Positions 1 through 12,390 of a stretch of 64,000 nucleotides of DNA are shown here, piece after piece (position 1 is the first letter of the stretch; each line of letters starts with the position of its first letter). Location of the stretch: assembly GCA_029216955.1 (NCBI GenBank), contig JANAVB010004000.1, positions 3,401,616 through 3,465,615 on the forward strand, given 5' to 3'. Made by a program: the position numbers and the translations under genes. This DNA comes from Iris pallida (Eukaryota; Streptophyta; Magnoliopsida; Asparagales; Iridaceae). Under the pieces are notes generated by a model. It saw only the letters and a program-made list of their open reading frames with translations. It did no database searches and was not told the DNA's origin.

Positions 1-1318
1 ACTTGTAACTTGTAACTTGACTCAACTTGACACCGTGGGTGTTCCTGCTTGCTTGGTTGTACAATCCACTTGTCTTGTCTTGTATCATGTCTAGGACGTG
101 ACTTCCTGGGTACCACGGCCAGGGACTCGCGCTAAATTGGATTAGGCTAATTATTAGATCAAACTAGAACATGGAGAATTCCCAGTCACAGGCAATCTCG
201 TTATCTGGGCGCTTTAATGGACTTGTAGCTTGCCGACGAGTAGAGCACATTTCCAGCACACTGTCATGTGTTGCACCCTCTAAGTCACCTAAGGGTACAT
301 TTGTCTCCCGGGCAATGTACCCACCTATAACTCTCAACCCGCGGAAGGATAATTGGATAGTCTGTAGGGCTTGGGACTAGAATTTCTCACTTGCATCTTG
401 TTAGTAATTAGGTTTGTGATAACCCTAGTTAGTTAAAGTAGTAAGCCGTAGTACTTGCTTGGCCGATTGTGAATGAATGGTGTCCAGCCTTGTCTAAGTC
501 TTGTCTAGCTCCAGTACCTGCTATCCCCTAAGCATGTTTGTTTTACTTATCTCTAACGATAAATGGGTAGAGACAGTGAGCTATTCAGGCGAAGGGGTAC
601 AATCCCGGTTCTTGTTTGGTTTAAGGATTGTAACCTGGCTCCCGGAATGGTTCCACGTCCCTAGTCGTTTATCGCCCTGTGTACTTTACTACTTGTACTT
701 TCTTTTATTCTTTATGTTCTGATATGCTGGCTTTTGTTCTTATTTGTGGCCTCCTTTGTGGCACTTGCTCTTTCTGGGGTTTGACCCAGCTGGTTTTGTG
801 TGGCCAGATTTCGGAGCAGCTCCCGAGGATCAACCAAGCTTCCAGCCCAATGGTGACAACTAGACGGAACCCGGGCCAAGAGTGGGTTTTCTTTTTTGTT
901 TCACCCACTTATATATAAATTTATTCTTTTGAGGCGTTTAGCCGACGAGCACCTGTTAGCTCGATGCATTTACTTACTGTCTGCCTACGGGCCTTAAACA
1001 TGATTAACAAATCTTAGGGTTGATCATGTATGACTGAACTCTTGCTAGTCCTATCATTTTGTACGACTAGCTTCATGATCATCCAATATGTAATATTTGG
1101 GACGCCTTATATATATATATTTGATGCTCTAACATCTTGTAACTCTGTTAATTGTTTGAGATTGAGACAATAGGCTTGACCTTAAGAGACTGCTGGCTTG
1201 TAGTAAACCCTCATATCTAGACAGCCGTGACCGTATAGTTGAGATGTATTCTATTTCATTATACGTAGCTGGCTATGTCTGCCCCCGCTCTCCAGTATTC
1301 TGGTTCTGGGGCGTGACA
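1..1318 (+). mobile_element. 3' part of a Tekay-type LTR (Tek1), cut by the window edge
   Basis: The last 30 or so bases, ending GGGGCGTGACA, are the same as the sense-strand end of the Tek2 LTRs at 4410 and 12575. Further inside, similarity to the Tek2 LTR is patchy but collinear, so this is a diverged relative in plus orientation. The right border falls inside the minus-strand reverse transcriptase of Tat-A, which is broken at exactly this point. The five bases after the border (AGATG, 1319-1323) should be the target-site duplication, but the partner copy lies outside the window. It could be a solo LTR or the 3' LTR of a full element. No pol or gag frame is present here; the open frames seen are short and unconvincing apart from the one listed at 779-863. 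Confidence 0.82.
779..863 (+). other. Short conserved reading frame in the Tek1 LTR
   Basis: A frame ending in TAG at 861-863 reads GFVWPDF..APED....NGDN. The Tek2 LTRs carry a related frame, GFAWPDL..VPED....DGQH, at the same relative place about 450 bp from the LTR 3' end, with indels in multiples of three. A pyrimidine-rich stretch lies upstream. It may be the last exon of an LTR-encoded transcript; the function is unknown. Confidence 0.4.
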
Positions 1319-2010
1319 AGATGTATACCCTTTGAAGTGATGACGAAACCAAGGAACTTGCCGCTGGAGACTCCTAGAAAAGACTTGGTTGGATTCATCT
1401 TGAGTTGGTGTGCACGCATTAGTTCGAACATCATTCTCAAGTCTTGGAGGTGGTTGCCCTTGAGATGACTTTTGACTGCAATATCGTCCACGTAGCACTC
1501 CACAGTTTTGCACAAATGATCGCAAAAAATTATGTTCATAGCTCTCTGGTATGTTGCCCCTATATTCTTCAATCCGAAGGGCATCATCGTATAGCAGTAT
1601 ACCCCCAACGGTATTCAAAAAGATGTGTGCTTCTCGTCGTCGGGGAATATCTTGATCTGGTTGTAGCCTGAGAACCCATCTATAAAGGACATCCGTTCGA
1701 AGCCGTAAGGGTTGTCGATCATTACGTCGATGATCGGTAGAGGGAACTTGTCTTTCGGACATGCAAAGTTGAAATCACGGTAGTCGATACAGACTCGAAC
1801 TTTACCGTTATTTTTCATGACTGGAACAATATTGGCAACCCAGTCGGGATGTTGTTCCTTGCGAATGAATCCACTAGCGATGAACTTTTTGACTTCATTC
1901 TCGATGGCTTCCATGACGTCTGGTCAAAATTATCGTTTTTGCTGTTTCACTGGCTTAGCTTTAGATGAAATGTTCAGGCGGTGCATGACAACTTTAGGGT
2001 CCAAGCCTGG
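1319..2010 (-). pseudogene. Tat-A reverse transcriptase, truncated by Tek1
   Basis: The minus strand gives a typical Tat/Athila-type RT: an HPDWVANIVPV entry, a CIDYRDFN block, GFSGYNQI, MPFGLKNIGATYQRAM, the catalytic ECYVDDIAVKS and a GFVITSKGIH segment, after which the Tek1 LTR begins. The frame is shifted once near 1610, between the GFSGYNQI part and the MPFGLK part. The palm-domain aspartates of YVDD are present. The downstream connection, RNase H and integrase should continue left of the window. It is non-functional because of the frameshift and the truncation. Confidence 0.9.
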
Positions 2011-3389
2011 CATGTCTTCATAGCTCCATGCGAAGATGTTGATGTATTCTCTTATAAGCTGTATAAGAGACTGTCGTTTATTGTCAGATAAGCTTTTGCT
2101 GATGAAGATTGGTTTGAAGGATGCTTCACCTCCTAGATTGACTTGGATGACTTCGTCTTCGGTAGGTGGTTCACGTTGTTCGAAGTGCAACTCCCATTTG
2201 GTGTCCATCTTTTGAGCCCATTGTTCGAGTTTAATTGATTGGACATCGTTTGTTAATTTGGTCGGCGAAAACCATATTGACGGACAGAGTTGCTTTGAAC
2301 ATGTCGCCGATGCTGGAGTCTGAGGCCCAGAGGGAGGAATCAGAAGAATGAGAACAATGATCTGCTTTATCATCTGATCTTTCGGGAGTTGTTGTAGGAG
2401 AGACAACCCAAACCAACACCGCTTCGTTGGTAGTAGTTCTCAGGTTTGCCGGGAGGAGTAAAGTGTCGTATTGGCAACCGTCGTCCTTGGCCATAATTTA
2501 GCCTTTTGTCGCTTTTGATGTCATATCCCATATTCTGGATGATATTCTTGGCCTGCTAACTATACCAAAAAAGTTGCATTTTTCCAGAGTCATAGTCAGC
2601 TTCTGTGTTGCACTTGGAAGGAGTAGAGTCTGGAACAAACTTTCTCTCGCCAATTATACGACCGAAGATGATTAGCTCTTCATCTTTCTTTCTGGCTGGA
2701 ATGATGAAGTAGTGGATAGCTTCTGGGTAAACTTTTTTTCCGTAGGTGAGGCGTCGTGACCGGCATGCAGAGGTGTGGTCCTATGCCGTTTTCTAGGGCG
2801 TATATCATATCTATGTAATGGTTTACAGATTGATAGACATCGGAGTAATTCAAAGATAAACCTTTACTAAGAAAATACGCAAGTTCTTCTTCAGGGATAA
2901 CATCATCCGCTGAAGGTACATTATTCTGAGTATTGATATACTCATTGAGAGGATCATCATTTGGAAGAGGAGCCACAGTCTTGGCCGAGTTCACTACGTA
3001 GGGTAATTCTTCAGGATTGGAAGGACGGGCATCAGTAGGTTCCCCCTGGGTGTTTTGCTAAGGTTGATGGTCAATGGTTTGACCTTGTCGGGTTTCTTCT
3101 TCTTCATCCATATTGTGAGATGCTTCGGGGTACTTTTTGGAGTAGTACGTCCTTTGACTCGGACAATCAGGGGACCATTGTTGGGGGATGGAGGTACTTC
3201 AGCTTCATTGTCAGCTTCATTGCCATCATCCTTGGGGGTTGAGATTGGTAAAGTACCGAATCTCTATAGTAAGCTTCGATGCCTTTGAAAGGATCGACAT
3301 CGGCGAACTTCGTCTTCACGACACCGTCGCTGTTGACGTACTTAAAGCACTGGTGAAGTGTGGAAGGGACGATCATGTTCTCATGTATC
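2011..3389 (-). pseudogene. Tat-A protease-to-RT linker (3' side of the CACTA insertion)
   Basis: In minus orientation this starts with IVPSTLHQCFKYV..DGVVKTKFADVDPFKG, the post-protease block also found in Tat-B near 38295, and runs to WELHFEQREPPTEDEV and the IFAWSYEDMPGLDPKV segment that precedes RT. The linker between protease and RT is long, as in Tat-B. Several frame changes and stops are present (near 2240, 2500, 2680 and 3000). The right end is the CACTA insertion site, with target duplication TAT at 3390-3392. Read across the site, the codon that is Trp in the Tat-B protease (GRPW) is TAG here. Confidence 0.8.
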
Positions 3390-3392
3390 TAT

Positions 3393-3890
3393 CACTACTA
3401 AAACAACCCCTTTTAGCGACGTCCGAATACGTCGCTAAAAAAGAAAAATCCGTCGCTAATTTCTATTAGCGACGTATTTAGCGACGAAAATTGGATGTCG
3501 CGTATATGCTTGTCGCAGATTACAATTTTGTCGCAATTCGTCGCTAGTTGCGACGTCACGTTTGTGTCGCTAGACGTCGCAACATTAGCTACAGATAGCG
3601 ACGTAATCATACGTCGCCACTATAGCGACGTAGGGCGACAACTTAGCGACGCCGTCAACTTTATATATAATGACATGGCATGGCAGCCACGTCAGCATTT
3701 TAGCGACGCCGAGCGACAACTTTAGCGACGTCAGCTCTCAGGTGGTCATATGCAACGTCAACAGTATAGCGACGTTACGTCACTATTTGGCGACGTATAG
3801 CGACGTTACGTCACTATTTGGCGACGTATAGCGACGTGTTCTCTATGTCGCAAAACGTCGCAGAACGTCGCTATACGTCACAGATGTTAT
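3393..3890. repeat. CACTA left terminal inverted repeat and subterminal array
   Basis: The 11-bp terminal repeat is followed by roughly fifteen to twenty copies of TAGCGACGT or its complement, in both orientations, within about 490 bp. In En/Spm-type elements such subterminal repeats are the binding sites of the TNPA protein. A local duplication is visible near 3775-3835, where a 40-bp block is repeated. Confidence 0.93.
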
Positions 3891-4334
3891 AAAAAAATTT
3901 AAAAAATTTTGGTATTTTAGTTATGTTATGTGTCTGTGTTCACATTCACTGTAAACACAGACACACATCATCACAAAAATATACATTATATTTTTTTAAA
4001 ATTTGGGCAGCACCTCCTTTGTATATCAGATCATCGCTTATAACCCAGCGTAGGTATATTTGTCATCCCCATCGCAAATATCATCACAATTAACAGTCTC
4101 CCATCATAACAATCTATAACTAATAAATGAATAACAGTCTCCCATCATAACAGTCTACAACTAAATATCATACATGTACTCAATGAAAATACCAACAAAT
4201 TAAATATCACCAACATACATGTCCAACAAACATACATGTCCAACAAAGTCAAATAATATTCAAAATCAGTGTACAGAACGGTGAATAGGCCCATAGCGCC
4301 AATAAATACGAAGTTGATAAAAAAATCTACTAGA
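3891..4334. other. CACTA 3' noncoding region
   Basis: AT-rich sequence between the subterminal array and the TNPA stop codon; it should be the TNPA 3' untranslated region. It has small local repeats (for example the ACATACATGTCCAACAAA unit near 4212-4240). No gene is supported. Confidence 0.6.
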
Positions 4335-4862
4335 TCACTGAGCACCCCTGCCGTGCATCTGGGATAGCATGTACTCATACTGCTCCTGTGTGAGCTGCAC
4401 CGTAGGGACTGTCACGCCCCAGAACCAGAATACTGGAGAGCGGAGGAATGACTCGGCCAGCTACGTATTACGGGTAGATGAATACCGTATAATACGATCA
4501 ATGCTGTCTACAAGACGAGGGGGTGCATACTACATGAAAGTCTCACTATGGTCACTTCACATCTATTGTCTCAATCATTCAAACAAGAAACAAAAATAGA
4601 GAACATATAAGATAAAGCAGTAAGGTGTCCCAAAAGCTTAGTCAAAATATTCTTTGATATCTGGCTTTACAAAACATAGCCAGATGATGTAGCAAGGCAT
4701 ACACAATTGTTATCAGCTGCAGCCTGACTTAGTTATAATTATATAAAAGTAAGTACAAGACGATCCGACTAACATGTCAGTGCCAAACAGCAAGGTATAA
4801 AGTAGATAACAAAATGAGCGGGAAAGTAAGAAACCCACTCGAGTCCTCCTGCGATCATCCCT

Positions 4863-4952
4863 CTAGTGTTGACCATCTTGGAGGTAGAAGTAAGCTGAGT
4901 CCTCGGGAACCGGCTCTAAATCTGGCCATGCAAAACCAGAGAGGTTAGACCT
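4863..4952 (-). other. Short conserved reading frame in the Tek2 3' LTR
   Basis: Behind a CTATTAG 3' splice-site-like sequence, the minus strand reads RSNLSGFAWPDLEPVPED and so on to a TAG at 4863-4865. The same frame is intact in the 5' LTR (13028-13117) and is recognisable in the diverged Tek1 LTR (779-863). Confidence 0.4.
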
Positions 4953-6295
4953 CTAATAGCAAGTACCACAAGGAAGCACGACATGAGAACTAAAACCAGT
5001 AATGAGAAATATGATAAATAGATCTCTGCTTGCCACTAGGATTCTCATAACATCACGACACTTCGAACCAACCTCCCAACCAAACAAGGACAGAAGTTGG
5101 CCCGTCATGTCCTGACATTCTGATCATCTTAGTTAGGCAACAGAGTAGGTACAGTACACAAACAAATCAATTTAAACGGCCATACAACTACTACGGCTTG
5201 CTATTGTGTGTCCCAAGTTATCCTGGAATTATGCAATAAAAGATTCCTCAGTTCTTACTATGCACAAGCAAGGCTAGTCTATCCAGTCAATCAATTGCGC
5301 CAATCATGAATTAGACGAGTCCCAGCGGGACGCCCGTCATTAATATACAATAAATAATATAACCAGATACCGCTCCGTGCCCGTGTGGCAGGTTTACAGT
5401 ATCTGTGGGGACCAGCCGACCTGTCGAACACTACTAGTCCCAAGAGGGCTGCCATGTAAGAACTCGGGAATCCATTCTCTCCATGCAATCATTATTTTAT
5501 TTAACTTAATAGTCTCTATGTTGAGTGAAGTACCATGCCGTAGATCATGGTCATTCAGAATGAGTACTTTCGTACGGGGTACGATATGCGCAACTCTACA
5601 ATGATACCAGTACGGTCAGGTTGTAGGTCTTACATAGCGTAATGCAACAATCAAAACTAACCACGGAGTAATCATGCCTTGACCATAAAGTACACATGCT
5701 TCTTTGGTAAGATAAATAAATAATAAATGAATTGAAGCCTGCATGTGCCTGTATGCCAATATTCGGGATTAGCCAGTCGATTTCAATAGTTCATAATTAA
5801 TATGAACGTGTCTCATTCATTCAATTCAATAAGATGACTAGCCAGTCTCTTAGTTCCAACTAGGAACGCATGATCAATTATTAGTCAAGGTCATAATCAT
5901 TATCAATGGTAACAAGGCATGAAAGTCAACTAGTATTCAGTGGGGTCGAGTCTACAACTCTCAGGGTTTAATTCCAGTCAATCGGGGTATCTATAACTCA
6001 ATTCACGACACATGGTACATCCCACGTAACAATCTATATTTAACAGAAATATTAACATATCATGATTATATCAAGTTTATGCAAAAATGCGTAAGGATAT
6101 AAAATGGACGTTAAATATCTAATAAAATATCAATATACAGGGCTATAGAAGATCCAGGGTAAGCAGGCTACTCTCATGTCAGCCTACGCTCATGTCAGCC
6201 TACGCTCAGGTCAAGCTACGCTCAAGTCAGCGTACGCTCAGGTCAAGCTACGCTCAAGTCAAGCTAGCGTATGGACTCCATACGACTCCTCTTCA

Positions 6296-6560
6296 AGGCA
6301 GCGTATGGACTCCATACGACTCCTTACTATCCAAGCCAGCGTACGCAAGTCATACGCTTCCAAAAGGCAGCGTATGAACTCCATACGACTCCTTACTATC
6401 CAAGCCAGCGTACGCAAGTTATACGCTCCCAAAAGGCAGCGTATGAACTCCATACGACTCCTTACTATCCAAGCCAGCGTACGCAAGTCATACGCTTCCA
6501 AAAGGCAGCGTATGAACTCTATACGACTCCTTACTATCCAAGCCAGTGTATGTACTCCAT
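6296..6560 (-). repeat. Tandem repeat of about 69 bp in one Tek2 LTR
   Basis: About four copies of a 69-bp unit containing GGCAGCGTATGAACTCCATA and CAGCGTACGCAAGTCATACG, with few differences between copies. The 5' LTR of the same element lacks the array, so it expanded or was lost after insertion. Frames running through it only reflect the periodicity; 69 is divisible by three. Confidence 0.9.
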
Positions 6561-7383
6561 ATGCTCCCTCTTCAAGACAGCGTATGCAACTCCATACGAC
6601 TCCTCATCAAGGTAGCTTATACAAGGCCATACGCCGCCAAAAGGCAGCGTATGAGGCAGACTGCGCTGCGCTAAAGAGCGCATGTAGCTAAGTGGCGCAA
6701 GCTAAAAAGCTCGCGTACACTGCTCACTGTCTTCTCCAAACAGCAAGAACTCCATGGTTTGAACCCAAAGCTTCAAAGTCCATAACTTGGTCAAAATAAG
6801 TCCAAATCCAACTTTGCAAAGGTCAAAATTGGATAGAATAAAATTTTCTACAACACGGAACCATCAAAACTTGAAAACAAAGAAGTTTGATAGATCAAAA
6901 CCACCAAAATCCGAAAATAACTAATTTCTAGATCTACTATGAATAAAACTTCAAAACGAAAAATGCCAAGTTCTAAACTCTCTTAGAATCACAAGGGAAA
7001 GATAATGGAACCATAAAAATGGGTCCTCATGAAGAAGCAAGATGTACTTGCCTATGGGTTTGGTAGGTGGAGAGTAATGAGAAAGAAGAAGAAGAGTAAT
7101 GGTGAAGGAAAAATAATGAAGAGAGAAGAAAGGGGGGGTTGGCTTTAAATGAAAAGGTGGTGGTAGGTGGGGGTGTTCGGTTCATGATGAACCAACTAAC
7201 TAAACCAAACCAAACCGAACCCAAGTCTAGCTAAAGCAGAGAAATAAAAGCAGGAAGTAAAATACAGAATTAATTGCAGGAATTTAAAGGAATTTAAATA
7301 CAGGATAATACATGATAAATATTAAATAAATACATTTGAGTAGTACATGTATAAAAATATGCATTCTGGGAACGGAGAGTGAC

Positions 7384-7402
7384 ATCTCTACCCTCCTTAG
7401 AA
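7384..7402 (-). other. Tek2 polypurine tract
   Basis: On the minus strand the sequence next to the 3' LTR reads TCTAAGGAGGGTAGAGA, the plus-strand primer. It is preceded by the CCGAGGACGGAATTTTT stretch that is also found in Tek3. Confidence 0.85.
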
Positions 7403-7568
7403 AAATTCCGTCCTCGGAATTTCAAATCCAAGCAGGATAGAAACATCGGGGCTAAACTAATCTAACTACAAGCAATTAAATCAAGCAATCATTTTACAAT
7501 ATCCATAGCAAGTAACATATCTATATTTAACAATCTACGATATCAAGTAATTTCTACTCATAGGGCGA

Positions 7569-9617
7569 CTAGCATGCGGAGTTAAGACAATCAAGGTACA
7601 CGGGAAGAAATATACCTTGTGGGTCAAATAGATGTGGATACCGTGATCGGATATCATTCTCACGTTCCCACGTTGACTCTCCTAATGAGTGATGACCCCA
7701 AGCAACCCGGACAAGACTAATTGTTCGGTTCTTGATTATCTTCTCTCTTCGGTCCAAGATGGACACAGGCTGCTCCTCGTAAGACAAGTTGGTACCAACA
7801 ACCAACTCAGAATGATCAAGAATATGGCTTGGGTCTGATACATACCTTCGTAACTGAGATACATGAAACACGTCATGCACCTCTCGTAACGAAGGTGGAA
7901 GGGACAAACGATAAGCAACATCGCCTATCCTATCAAGGATAACGAATGGTCCTACGTATCGCGGACTCAACTTCCCGCGAACGCCAAATCTAATGACCCC
8001 ACGGGTAGGTGAGATCCGCAAGAACACGTGGTCCCCAACAGAAAACTCTAGCGGCCTACGATGTTGGTCCGCCCAATGACGATGCCGATCCTGCACAACA
8101 CGAAGTCGCTCTCTAATTCCCTTAATCATTTCAACCGTCTGAATAATCATTTCTGGGCCTAGCATCTTTCTCTCTCCGATATCATCCCATGCTAGTGGCA
8201 ACCTACACTTCTTACCATACAGTGCTTCAAATGGCGCCATCTGGATACTGGCTTGATAACTGTTATTGTATGAAAACTCAACTAAGTGCAGGTGGCTTTC
8301 CCAAGATCCTCCAAAATCTAGGGTGCAAGCTCGCAACATATCTTCCAAAGTCTGAATTGTCCTTTCTGATTGCTCGTCCGTCTGCGGATGGTAAGCCGTG
8401 CTAAATCTTAACTTGGTGCCCAGACTATGATGTAAGCTCTTCCAGAAATGTGATGTGAAACGGGTATCTCTGTCTGACACAATACTGACAGGGACTCCAT
8501 GCTGCCTGACTATCTGCTGCATGTACAACTCCGCCAACTTTTCTGTAGATTGCCCTACTCTGAAAGGAAGAAATTGTGCTACCTTTGTTAGCCGGTCTAC
8601 TATCACCCAAATAGCATCTTTACCACTTGGTGATATCGGTAAACCGGTCACAAAGTCCATTGTAATATGCTCCCACTTCCATTCCGGGATAGGAAGCGGT
8701 TGTAATAATCCAGCTGGCCTCTGCTGTTCTGCCTTTACTTGCTGACATATCAAGCAACGGGAAATAAACCTAGCTATCTCCCTCTTCATCCCGTTCCACC
8801 CGAAGTGCTGCTTGATATCTTGGTACATCTTGGTCCCTCCAGGTTGTATAGAATACTGGGAACTGTGAGCTTCTGTCATAACTTCTTGTCTGATATCTCC
8901 ACTAGGTACACATAGACGTGATCCAAACCTAAGCATACCATCTTTACGAATTTGTATCTCTTTTCTGAGCCCTGACTCACATTCTGCCCTAAGCTTCTGA
9001 ATCCTTGGGTCCTGTGCCTGGGCTACCTTGATCCTGCCTACCAAGTCGGATTGAACTTGTAGACTCGCCAGAATTCCTACATCACTAGGAAGTATAACTT
9101 TGATGCCCATCTCCTGAAGGTCTTCTAAGATGTGCTTCTGCGTTGTCAACATAAATGTGCCGCCTCTTCTGCTGAGAGCGTCTGCTACCACATTAGCCTT
9201 GCCTGGATGATACTGAAGCTCCACGTCATAATCCTTGATCAGCTCTAACCATCTTCTCTGCCTCATGTTCAGCTCCTTCTGAGTAAAGATGTACTTCATA
9301 CTTTTGTGGTCTGTGTACATGTCTACTCGGTCACCATATAAGTAATACCTCCATAGCTTCAAAGCAAATACTACTGCCGCCAACTCTAAATCATGAGTTG
9401 GAAAATTCTTCTCGTGGTCCCGAAGCTGCCTAGATGCATAAGCTATCACCTTTCCATGTTGCATAAGGACACATCCAAGTCCTTTACCTGACTCATCACA
9501 ATATACAGTAAAACCTCCGGGCCCAACTGGCAATGTAAGGATAGGTGCTGATATCAACTTCTGCTTCAGATTCTCAAATGATGCCTGGCATTCTGCCGAC
9601 CAGACGAATGGTACATC
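7569..9617 (-). CDS. Tek2 RNase H, integrase and chromodomain (open part of a broken polyprotein)
   Basis: A frame of 662 codons, open from 9557, extends upstream to a TGA at 9618-9620. Numbering from 9557, RNase H shows its acidic residues at D21, E58, D83 and D126 (YCDES, DLELA, YTDHK, VADAL). The integrase zinc finger follows with H231, H251, C268 and C271, and the integrase core with D301 (TMDFV), D362 (VSDRD) and E398 (QSERT). A GPF/Y-like block (RYVGPFVIL) comes next. A chromodomain near the C-terminus, [16 protein letters not shown], defines the chromovirus clade; in such elements this domain guides integration to chromatin. The canonical TDGQSE motif reads TDEQSE here. Confidence 0.93.
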   Translation of the reverse strand, partial: DVPFVWSAECQASFENLKQKLISAPILTLPVGPGGFTVYCDESGKGLGCVLMQHGKVIAYASRQLRDHEKNFPTHDLELAAVVFALKLWRYYLYGDRVDMYTDHKSMKYIFTQKELNMRQRRWLELIKDYDVELQYHPGKANVVADALSRRGGTFMLTTQKHILEDLQEMGIKVILPSDVGILASLQVQSDLVGRIKVAQAQDPRIQKLRAECESGLRKEIQIRKDGMLRFGSRLCVPSGDIRQEVMTEAHSSQYSIQPGGTKMYQDIKQHFGWNGMKREIARFISRCLICQQVKAEQQRPAGLLQPLPIPEWKWEHITMDFVTGLPISPSGKDAIWVIVDRLTKVAQFLPFRVGQSTEKLAELYMQQIVRQHGVPVSIVSDRDTRFTSHFWKSLHHSLGTKLRFSTAYHPQTDEQSERTIQTLEDMLRACTLDFGGSWESHLHLVEFSYNNSYQASIQMAPFEALYGKKCRLPLAWDDIGERKMLGPEMIIQTVEMIKGIRERLRVVQDRHRHWADQHRRPLEFSVGDHVFLRISPTRGVIRFGVRGKLSPRYVGPFVILDRIGDVAYRLSLPPSLREVHDVFHVSQLRRYVSDPSHILDHSELVVGTNLSYEEQPVSILDRREKIIKNRTISLVRVAWGHHSLGESTWERENDIRSRYPHLFDPQGIFLPVYLDCLNSAC

Positions 9618-9620
9618 CTT

Positions 9621-10658
9621 TCATGTCAAGCGGGTCATAGGTGCTGAAAGTCTTGTAAAATATGATACAAACTTTCTGTAATATCCTGCCAATCCCAAGA
9701 AACTCCGTACATCAGCTACGGTCTTGGGTACTGGCCAACTCTCTACTGCTTCTACCTTCTTGGGATCTACTGCTACTCCAGCTCCTGATATGATATGACC
9801 CAAAAATGAAATATGATCCGACCAAAACTCACACTTGCTGAGCTTGGTATACAACTGGTTCTCTCTCAGAACCTGTAACACTTTCCTGAGGTGGTCTTCA
9901 TGCTCCTCTTCACTAGCAGAGTACACAAGAATGTCGTCGAGAAATACCACGACAAACTGATCTAAATATGGCATAAAGATGCGGTTCATCAAATCCATGA
10001 ATATAGCTGGAGCATTGGTCAAACCAAACGGCATTACTAAGAATTCATAATGTCCATACTTCGACCTGAATGCTGTCTTGGGAATGTCTTCCTTTCGAAC
10101 CCTCACTTGATGGTACCCTGAACGAAGATCTATCTTGGAGAAAACTCTAGCTCTGCTCAACTGATCAAACAAGTCGTCGATCCTTGGTAGTGGGTACTTG
10201 TTCTTTACTGTCGCCGCGTTAAGCTTCCAATAATCAATGCACAATCTGGATGACCCATCCTTCTTCCCCACAAGTACCACTGGTGCTGTCCATGGTGATA
10301 TGCTAGCTTGGATAAACTTCTTCTCCTTCAATTCCTCTATGTGCTGATACACCTTGGCCTGCTCCGAATCCGCCATTCTGTAAACTCGATCTGATATTGG
10401 TTTAGTTCCAGGTGCCAATTCTATGCTGAACTCAATATCTCTAACCGGTGGTAGACCTGGAAGTTCTTCGGAAAACACGTCTAAAAATTCTTCAACTACC
10501 TTCGGAACCTGAACTTCTTCCATTACCGTTATTACTCCCTGCTCTTGCTGAGTTGCCTCTGACCTAACTAAGGTGAACCTCTTCATGCCTGGAATATCAA
10601 AAGATACACTCCCACTACGATAATCTATTATCGCATGACTGTCTTTCAGCCAGTCCAT
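9621..10658 (-). CDS. Tek2 protease end and reverse transcriptase (open part of a broken polyprotein)
   Basis: The frame begins at [13 protein letters not shown], just after a nonsense codon that separates it from protease, and ends at the TGA of 9618-9620. RT blocks are in order: [62 protein letters not shown], then the catalytic [22 protein letters not shown] and [11 protein letters not shown]. The catalytic aspartates are present (FLDD). The terminal TGA replaces what is normally an Arg or Lys codon in RLTRKD-type sequence, consistent with CGA to TGA decay. Confidence 0.93.
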   Translation of the reverse strand: MDWLKDSHAIIDYRSGSVSFDIPGMKRFTLVRSEATQQEQGVITVMEEVQVPKVVEEFLDVFSEELPGLPPVRDIEFSIELAPGTKPISDRVYRMADSEQAKVYQHIEELKEKKFIQASISPWTAPVVLVGKKDGSSRLCIDYWKLNAATVKNKYPLPRIDDLFDQLSRARVFSKIDLRSGYHQVRVRKEDIPKTAFRSKYGHYEFLVMPFGLTNAPAIFMDLMNRIFMPYLDQFVVVFLDDILVYSASEEEHEDHLRKVLQVLRENQLYTKLSKCEFWSDHISFLGHIISGAGVAVDPKKVEAVESWPVPKTVADVRSFLGLAGYYRKFVSYFTRLSAPMTRLT

Positions 10659-12390
10659 GCCTTAGATAACGTCGAAATTTCCAACAGGAAATTCTATCAA
10701 CTGGGCGGGTAAGGAATGCCCGTAAACTACAATACTACACGCTAGAATAACTCTACTAACTCCTACGAGCCTATTGCCAGTGAGTATATTCAACCTCCCT
10801 GGCAATGCCTCGAACTCTATTCCTAGCCGTGTCGCAAATTGTGCAGATATAAATGAGTGTGATGCTCCCGAATCAAACAATGCTACTGCGGGATATGAGG
10901 CGACGAGAATGTTACCTGCCATAACATCTTCCGATGCTAATGCCTCCTCCAAGGACAGTGTGAATGCCTGCCCTCGACCTCCTTGCTGGTTCCCATGCTG
11001 TGGCCTAGCCTGGTGCTGCTGCTGGCCCCTTCCTTGATGATGCTGGGGTGGTCTATGCTGGTGTTGCTGTATCGACGGTCCCTGCTGCCGAAACATCTGA
11101 GCCTGTGGCATTAACGGACGCTGGGCCAATGGTCTCACTGCCACTGCTGGTCCTCGATACTGCCCTACCCCTGGTACTGGCAGAGCAGAAAATTGTTGCC
11201 CTGGTCCTTCTGACCTCGAATTCATGGGACATGTGGTAACCCGATGATCTGGATTTCCACATATCAAACACAGTCCGTTTAATGCCCGACACACATATCT
11301 AGTGTGCTCCATCTTCCCACAATAAGTACAGCCCGCTAGGGGTTGCTGGTTCTTCTTCTGTTGCTGCTGCTGCCTGGGTGGTGGAGCTGGCCCTTGCATT
11401 GCCCAATCGTGAATGCGAATGCCAAGGGATGGTGCGGTTGTTCGGGACGCTGCTCCCCCTCCTCCTTCATGCTGACTGTGAGATCTCTTCTGACCTCCAG
11501 TCCTTACTGTGATCCTCTGAATGGTGATCTCATGCCTCCGGGTTGCCGTCAATATCTCATCAAAAGTCTGGTAATTGTGTCCTTCTATAAATTGCAAGAG
11601 CTCAAGATGAAACCCTTGCTGAAACCTCATAGCCCTCTGGCGCTCCGTCGCTACCATCTCTGGGGCAAACCTACTCAATCTGCAGAACTCCGCTGCATAA
11701 GCATCTACCGTCTTGCCGGCCTGTTTGAGGTTGATAAATTTCTGTTGCAGCTCAAACTGCGCCACAACTCCATAGTACTTTATCTTGAATCTTGCTGTAA
11801 AATTGTCCCAAGCAACGGGACGTCTGATACCTACTTCCTCCGATTCCCACCAATCATGCGCGAGATCCTGAAGTAACAACTTCACCTGATCCACACGTTC
11901 TTCTGCCGGTACCTTAGCTGCTGTCAGGATAGCCTCAATATCCTTAAGCCATGCATCTGCTGAGATGGCATCCTCCGTTCCTTCAAAACGGTGGGGGTTG
12001 AACTTGCAAAATCTGGTTGATGCTCCAGAATCCGGCCTTGCCCCTCTTTCCAAAGCTGTCTGCAACCCTTGGTTGAGTAGTACATTCTACTCTTGTAACT
12101 GAGCGTGCATGCGCTGTTGGGCTAACATCTGATGTTGTTGAGTAGCCATCATTCCTCTCATGATCTCCAGAAGGGCTGGTGTGTCTACTTGGGTAGGTGG
12201 AACTGTCGGTGGTGGTGGAACATGTGGATACTGCGATCCAGCTGCTGCTTCTACTATCACTTCTTCTTGGGTAGCCTCTTGAGTTAGTACCGGCCCTTGT
12301 TGCTGACCATCCTGGTCAAGTTATCCATGTTGCTGTCCATGTTGTTGCTGTCCAGCTCTGACAGGTGTGGACGAGGTGTCCCTAAGAAAA
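10659..12390 (-). pseudogene. Tek2 gag and protease
   Basis: From 12065 leftward the frame is open for 467 codons. The retrotransposon gag domain (DWWESEEVGIRRPVAWDNF, VDAYAAEFCRLSRFAPE) is followed by a zinc knuckle pair (CTYCGKMEHTRYVC, CLICGNPDHRVTTC) and an aspartic protease with intact [16 protein letters not shown] at 10659-10661 replaces a leucine codon of the usual VILGMDW and cuts protease from RT. The gag N-terminus continues upstream in frame past a TAG near 12076 and a TAA near 12320. That part is Gln-rich and begins somewhere near 12390, so the true start is uncertain. The open frame has no ATG near 12065. Confidence 0.88.

Larger units (their letters stand above)
4410..7383 (-). 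repeat. Tek2 3' LTR
   Basis: Begins TGTCACGCCCCAGAACCAG and ends GGAGAGTGACA on the plus strand; the sense direction is minus. It matches 12575-14656 closely apart from the block at about 5480-6105 and the tandem repeats at 6296-6560, which are absent from the other LTR. No convincing long gene lies inside. Confidence 0.95.

Noticed and set aside
6176..6691. A 171-codon repetitive frame in the Tek2 LTR.
   Set aside because: The frame stays open only because the 69-bp repeat is a multiple of three; the other LTR lacks most of it.
8189..8745. Plus-strand frames opposite the Tek2 integrase.
   Set aside because: They mirror the integrase coding strand and have no independent support.
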